A DNA stretch of 64,000 nt from Halorubrum sp. BV1 (GTDB lineage: Archaea; Halobacteriota; Halobacteria; Halobacteriales; Haloferacaceae): NCBI RefSeq assembly GCF_000746205.1, contig NZ_KN050825.1, positions 228,590-292,589 on the forward strand, written 5' to 3'. How positions within the stretch are numbered: position 1 is the first letter of the stretch; every line of letters begins with the position of its first letter. Shown piece after piece: positions 60,065-64,000 of the stretch. The notes beneath the pieces are model-generated. The model worked only from the letters and a program-made list of their open reading frames with translations. It had not been told where the DNA came from and did not search any database. A program made the translations under genes and the position numbers.

Positions 60065-60607
60065 ATGATCGGTTCGCTCGTCGCGACGGCCTTCTGGGCG
60101 ATGGTCCCCGCGTACGTCCCGAACAACGCCGCGGTGCTCGCGGGTGGCGGTCATCCCATCGACGGCGGCCGCGAGTGGCGCGGGGCGCGGCTGCTCGGCG
60201 ACGGGAAAACGTGGCGCGGCACTGCCGTCGGCACGGTCGTCGGCGTCGTTATCGCGCTCGTACTCAACGCCGTCAACGACCCCGCGAGCACCGCGGTCGG
60301 CGTTGCTCTCCCGCGCTTCGAGTTCCCCGCCGCGGTCGCGCTGGCGTTCGGCGCGATGTGCGGCGACATCGGTGCCTCCTTTCTCAAGCGACGGTCCGGG
60401 CGCGAACGCGGCGCGGCGTTCCCCGGTCTCGACCAGCTCGACTTCGTCGTCGGCGCGCTCGCGCTTGTCTTCCTCGTCGATCCCGCGTGGGCGACGAACG
60501 TGTTCACGCTCCCCGTGATCGCGGCCGTCGTCGTGATGACGCCCGTGCTCCACGTCGCGACGAACGTCGGCGCGTACGCGCTCGGAGTGAAAAACGAGCC
60601 GTGGTGA
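60065..60607 (+). CDS. carS: CDP-archaeol synthase CarS
   Basis: 180 residues, with about five hydrophobic segments. CarS transfers CMP from CTP to the unsaturated archaetidic acid in archaeal phospholipid synthesis. Family signatures: AYVPNNAAVLAGG, LLGDGKTWRGT, the Mg-binding CGDIGASFLKRR, and FPGLDQLDFVVGAL. Start fixed by the TATA box at 60034-60041. The stop codon is inside a 20-bp tandem repeat. Confidence 0.95.
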   Translation: MIGSLVATAFWAMVPAYVPNNAAVLAGGGHPIDGGREWRGARLLGDGKTWRGTAVGTVVGVVIALVLNAVNDPASTAVGVALPRFEFPAAVALAFGAMCGDIGASFLKRRSGRERGAAFPGLDQLDFVVGALALVFLVDPAWATNVFTLPVIAAVVVMTPVLHVATNVGAYALGVKNEPW

Positions 60608-60650
60608 CAGAAAACGAGCCGTGGTGACAGAAAACGAGCCGTGGTGACCG
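60591..60650. repeat. 20-bp perfect tandem repeat (three copies) across the carS stop codon
   Basis: AAAACGAGCCGTGGTGACAG at 60591-60610, 60611-60630 and 60631-60650 (last bases differ). The first copy encodes the K-N-E-P-W end and TGA stop of CarS; 20 is not a multiple of three, so added copies do not extend the protein. Confidence 0.92.
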
Positions 60651-60696
60651 GGTCGGAATGATTCGACGACGCAGACGCGCCTATCGGGGGAGGCGG

Positions 60697-60837
60697 CTAC
60701 TCCGCGACGAAGTCGTCCCCGCTGGCGGGCGACGTACACACCGGACAGCCGGTCTCAAGGATCGTCTCCCGCATCTCCGTGTTCACCTCGATGGACTGGC
60801 CGCAGTCAGCGCAGGTGAATTCGACAGTGGTCAGCAC
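60697..60837 (-). CDS. 46-residue zinc-ribbon protein (DUF7560-like)
   Basis: GTG start; FTCADCGQSIEV and GCPVCTSPA give two CxxC pairs of a zinc ribbon, with a short tail DDFVAE. A TATA box (TTTATATC on the minus strand) lies about 35-40 bp upstream, a little farther than usual, so a short 5' leader is possible. I recall a haloarchaeal zinc-ribbon family DUF7560 of this size. Function unknown. Confidence 0.75.
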   Translation of the reverse strand: MLTTVEFTCADCGQSIEVNTEMRETILETGCPVCTSPASGDDFVAE

Positions 60838-60909
60838 GGGGTCTCTCGTCTCTCCGAGACGACGGCAGACGATATAAATGGCCGGCTTTCGGGCGACCGG
60901 AGGCGAGTC

Positions 60910-61665
60910 TCAGTCGGTCCGCGGGACCGCGTACGCGCCGACCGCGAGGAACCCGACCGCAAGCGCTGCGAGCACCGCCAGATCTCCCGCCCACGCGCCG
61001 CCGTCGAAGGTGATCGCCCGCGTGCCGCGGGCGAAGTACGTCAGCGGCGAGGCGGCGACGGCGGGGAGGAACCAGTCCGGCAACAGCGCGGGCGGGACGA
61101 ACGTCTCGGAGAGGAAAAGCAGGGGGAGCGCGACGGTGTTGCTCGCGGCTATCACGCCGTCCTGTGAGTCCGAGAGCGCGCCGAGGATCGCACCGAGTCC
61201 GCAGAACAGCGCGACCGCGACGGCGACGAACGCGGGGAGCGCAGCCAGCGCCGGCGTGACCGCGAGCGTCGCGTCGGTGACCGCGAGCACGAGTCCCAAG
61301 ATCAGGAGGCTCGCCGCGCCGATGATCCCGATGTTGACGATCGTGTGCGCGAGCAGCCACTCGCCCCGCGAGAGCGGCGTCGTCGCCAGCTTCTCGAACC
61401 GGCCGCCGTCGCGGTGGCGAGCGATCTCGGAGCCGACCCGCGAGAGCGGCGTGAAGAGAACGACCACGGCGAGATACCCCGGGATGTAGTACCCGGCGGG
61501 TTCCGCGAACAGGCCGCCGCCGGTCGGCTGCGTCCGAACCAACGCCCCGAAGATGACCACTAATATCACGGGGAAAAAGAACGTGAAGAACACGGCCGTC
61601 CGTCGTCGGAGGAACGACCGCGCCGCCGCGGTCGCCTCGGTGCCGATCCGCGCTATCCGGCTCAT
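60910..61665 (-). CDS. ABC-2 type transporter permease
   Basis: 251 residues with six hydrophobic segments, starting at ATG 61665 (MSRIARIGTEA), which overlaps the ATPase stop codon (ATGA). ABC-2 features: a first helix FFTFFFPVILVVIFGALV, then ATTPLSRGEWLLAHT and the C-terminal LLFLSETFVPPALLPDWFLPAVAASPLTYFA. With the coupled ATPase it forms an exporter; substrate unknown (drug, lipid or peptide). Confidence 0.92.
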   Translation of the reverse strand: MSRIARIGTEATAAARSFLRRRTAVFFTFFFPVILVVIFGALVRTQPTGGGLFAEPAGYYIPGYLAVVVLFTPLSRVGSEIARHRDGGRFEKLATTPLSRGEWLLAHTIVNIGIIGAASLLILGLVLAVTDATLAVTPALAALPAFVAVAVALFCGLGAILGALSDSQDGVIAASNTVALPLLFLSETFVPPALLPDWFLPAVAASPLTYFARGTRAITFDGGAWAGDLAVLAALAVGFLAVGAYAVPRTD

Positions 61666-62753
61666 CCGTCGACCCCCGCGGCAGATCCGTCGACTCCAGC
61701 GTCCTCGCTCCCGTCCGGCGTCACCGCCTCCGCACGCGGCGAGTACTCCTCGCCGGTGAGCCGCAGGTACACGTCTTCGAGCGAGGGTTCGGACCACGCG
61801 AGCGACGCGAAGGCGACCCCCGCCGCGTCGAGGGCGTCCACCGCGTCACCGATCGCTTCGGGCCGGATCCCGACGATTCGGAGACCGTCGTCGGTCGGTT
61901 CCACCGCCGCGTCTCCCGGAACCGAAGCGGCGACCGATCCGTCGAGCGCGGCGGTGACAGCCTCGGCAGCCGCGTCACCCGAGTCTCCGTCTATCGTCAC
62001 GTCCAGCCGCGGCTCGCCGCCGTGTGCCGCGATCAGCTCGTCCGGCGGTCCGACGGCGACCACCTCCCCGTCGCGGAGGAGCGCGACGCGGTCCGCGAGC
62101 CGCTCGATCTCGTCCATCGCGTGGCTCGTGAGGAAGACGGTCGTCCCGTCGTCGGCCAGCCGCTCTATCAGCCGGTGGATCGACCGCCGCCCGGCCGGGT
62201 CGATCCCGGTCGTGGGCTCGTCTAAAAAGAGGAGGTCGGGGTCGTTGACGATGGCGGTCGCGACGCAGGTTCGACGCTTCTGGCCGCCCGAGAGCGTCTC
62301 GTACCACGCGTCCGCGTCGTCCGCCATGCCCACGTCACGGAGCACGGCGTCGGACTCGCGCGCGGCGTCGTAGAGCCCGCCGTAGTAGTTGACGAGCTCG
62401 CTCGCCGTCAGCCGCTCCGGAGGGTCGAACGACTGCGGGAGCAGCCCGATCCGCTGGGGGTCCACCTCGCGCGGCGGCACGCCGAACGTCTCCAGCGTGC
62501 CCGCCGCCGCCGTCGTCCCCGTCAGCGCGCGGACGAGCGTCGTCTTCCCCGCGCCGTTGGGGCCGATGAGGCCGAACACCTCACCCGCCTCGACGCGGAG
62601 GTCCACGCCGTCGAGCGCGACGACGTCGCCGTACGACTTCCGGACACCCTCGGCGACGACGACCGGATCGGCGCTCGTCGACGCCCGCTCGCCGTCCGCG
62701 GCGTCGGTCGGGGTTCCCGCCGCGACCTCCGTCGCGGCCACCGTCTCGTTCAT
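61662..62753 (-). CDS. ABC transporter ATP-binding protein (ABC-2 exporter)
   Basis: 363 residues from ATG 62753. Walker A GPNGAGKTT, Q-loop LLPQSFDPPERL, signature LSGGQKRR, Walker B LLFLDEPTTGID and the switch His in FLTSHAMDE are all present. A C-terminal extension of about 100 residues contains a DUF4162-like domain common in drug-export ATPases. It ends with an imperfect duplication (GVDGSAAGVDG) just before the stop. Co-translated with the permease. Confidence 0.95.
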   Translation of the reverse strand: MNETVAATEVAAGTPTDAADGERASTSADPVVVAEGVRKSYGDVVALDGVDLRVEAGEVFGLIGPNGAGKTTLVRALTGTTAAAGTLETFGVPPREVDPQRIGLLPQSFDPPERLTASELVNYYGGLYDAARESDAVLRDVGMADDADAWYETLSGGQKRRTCVATAIVNDPDLLFLDEPTTGIDPAGRRSIHRLIERLADDGTTVFLTSHAMDEIERLADRVALLRDGEVVAVGPPDELIAAHGGEPRLDVTIDGDSGDAAAEAVTAALDGSVAASVPGDAAVEPTDDGLRIVGIRPEAIGDAVDALDAAGVAFASLAWSEPSLEDVYLRLTGEEYSPRAEAVTPDGSEDAGVDGSAAGVDG

Positions 62754-62864
62754 GCGAGAGATGTCAATCGCCCGCGCGCGTAAGGATTGCTCTTCGGGCG
62801 CGGGACCGGTCTCCAACCGCCCCGGTCCGTTACGCCTAAGCGACGCCGAGTCGACCCACGGTGT

Positions 62865-64000
62865 ATGCACTACCACGAGGCGGCGGCGTTCCTCTTCGAC
62901 CTCCGCCGCTTCTCGGTCAAGCCGGGGACGGAGCGCGTCTCGGCGCTGCTCGATCGGCTCGGAAACCCCGAGGACGCGGTGTCGTTCGTGCAGGTCGCGG
63001 GCTCGAACGGGAAGGGAAGCACGGCCCGGATGACCGAGTCGATCCTACGCGAGGCCGGGTTCTCGGTCGGACTCTACACCTCACCGCACCTCTCCGCGCT
63101 CACGGAACGGGTCCGCGTCGACGGGCTGGAGATGACGGAAGACGCCGTCACGGAGTTCGTCGCGGAGGCGAAACCGTGGCTCGTCGAGCGCGCGGCCGCC
63201 GGCGAACCGCTCACCTTCTTCGAGGTTGTCACCGTGATGGCGGTCCGGGAGTTCGCGCGCCGCGACGTCGACGTCGCGGTGCTCGAAGTCGGGCTCGGCG
63301 GCGAGTACGACGCGACAAGCGCGGTCGACCCGGTCGCGACCACGGTCACCAACGTCTCGCTCGAACACACCGACGTGCTCGGCGACACGGTCGCGGAGAT
63401 CGCCCGCACGAAAGCCCGTATCGCCGGCGAGGGGACACCGCTCGTGACCGCCTGCGAGGGCGAGGCGCTCGACGTGGTCCGCGAGGTCGCCGCCGAGGCC
63501 GGCGCGCCGGTCGCGACGGTCGCGGGCGCTGGCGGCGGCGCGGCCGCCCCCGACGGCCCCGACCTCTCCGTCGCCTACGGCGGCCGCGTGAGCCCGAGCG
63601 ACGCCGCGGTGACGCTCGACGGCGAGCGCACCGGCACGTATCGGATCCCGCTCGTGGGCGCGCATCAGGCGACGAACGCCGGGATAGCCGCGGCGCTCGC
63701 CGAGCGGACGGCGCGCGCGGTCGGCGACGGCGACGGTATCCCCGACGCCGCTCTCCGCGACGGGCTGGCGCGGGCGACGTGGCCGGGGCGGTTCGAGGTC
63801 GTCGACACCGCGCCGCTGACGGTGCTCGACGGGGCGCACAACCCCGCCGCCTGCGACACGCTCGCGGGGACGCTCGCGGAGTACGACTACGACGACCTCC
63901 ACCTCGTGTACGGCGCGATGTGCGACAAAGACCACGTCGCCGCCGTCGGCGCGCTCCCTCCCGCCGCCTCCGCGGTCACCTGCCGGCCCGACCTCGACCG
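62865..64000 (+). CDS. folCP: FolC-type synthetase, probable FolC-FolP fusion (cut by window end)
   Basis: The reading frame is open from ATG 62865 to the last base (378 codons). The Mur-ligase-type ATP site is GSNGKGST, with LYTSPHLSALTERVRVDG, LEVGLGGEYDATSA and LDGAHNPAAC characteristic of folylpolyglutamate/dihydrofolate synthase. In haloarchaea this domain is usually fused to dihydropteroate synthase (FolP), so the missing part probably carries that; the fusion is inferred. It makes folate-type C1 carriers. GTTACGCC about 30 bp upstream may be the promoter. Confidence 0.88.
   Translation, partial: MHYHEAAAFLFDLRRFSVKPGTERVSALLDRLGNPEDAVSFVQVAGSNGKGSTARMTESILREAGFSVGLYTSPHLSALTERVRVDGLEMTEDAVTEFVAEAKPWLVERAAAGEPLTFFEVVTVMAVREFARRDVDVAVLEVGLGGEYDATSAVDPVATTVTNVSLEHTDVLGDTVAEIARTKARIAGEGTPLVTACEGEALDVVREVAAEAGAPVATVAGAGGGAAAPDGPDLSVAYGGRVSPSDAAVTLDGERTGTYRIPLVGAHQATNAGIAAALAERTARAVGDGDGIPDAALRDGLARATWPGRFEVVDTAPLTVLDGAHNPAACDTLAGTLAEYDYDDLHLVYGAMCDKDHVAAVGALPPAASAVTCRPDLD

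Overview
The window is chromosomal DNA of a haloarchaeon. The base composition is very GC-rich, the predicted proteins are strongly acidic, and the gene set is archaeal: PAN proteasome ATPase, aRF1, geranylgeranylglyceryl phosphate synthase, CDP-archaeol synthase, CTP-dependent riboflavin kinase, GfcR and a PolB carrying an intein. Many genes have a TATA-like box about 22-30 bp before the start codon, which is the leaderless-transcript arrangement usual in haloarchaea. Protein content looks most like Halorubrum or a close relative; that is inference from memory, with no rRNA gene here to test it.

Layout. 1-4.6 kb: a perfect 15-bp tandem repeat, a small winged-helix regulator, PAN, a DHH phosphoesterase translationally coupled to a 45-residue membrane protein, an NAD-dependent epimerase and a small conserved protein. 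4.6-14.5 kb: an all-minus-strand surface-pilus/secretion locus (ATPase, TadC-like membrane platform, four N-terminally anchored pilin-like or exported proteins including one of 1081 residues, and two accessory proteins); three of its transcription units share one promoter-leader sequence. 14.6-24.7 kb: lipid, riboflavin and histidine biosynthesis genes, a UvrD-type helicase with a degenerate M24 peptidase, uracil-repair-type genes (UDG and DUF99), a metallo-beta-lactamase fold enzyme and several very small proteins. 24.7-28.9 kb: PolB interrupted at motif C by a 439-residue intein. 29-33.8 kb: sufCBD followed by a ferritin-like protein and a DtxR-type regulator, an iron / Fe-S block. 33.8-47.6 kb: aRF1, ArgS, a prenyl synthase, GfcR, a purine-type permease, glutaredoxin, a histidine kinase, topoisomerase I, and DR2241 with a double-domain CbiX. 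47.7-64 kb: PheA, an RNB ribonuclease, a MaoC-like protein, an MFS transporter, a lipoprotein nuclease with an aberrant tail, a decayed small gene, tRNA-Ala(CGC), ribK-ribB, ilvE, a DUF502 protein, a wrecked proline dehydrogenase, carS, an ABC exporter and the start of folCP.

Themes. Three steps of archaeal lipid synthesis are scattered here (prenyl synthase, GGGP synthase, CarS), as are three riboflavin genes (ribE apart from ribK-ribB). The most unusual pattern I can see is that short perfect or near-perfect tandem repeats (8-25 bp) repeatedly sit exactly across, or within about 50 bp after, stop codons: at least eight separate gene ends show it. In one case (the nuclease at 54434-55258) an 11-bp repeat has become part of the coding sequence. 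No CRISPR array, rRNA or complete insertion sequence was seen.
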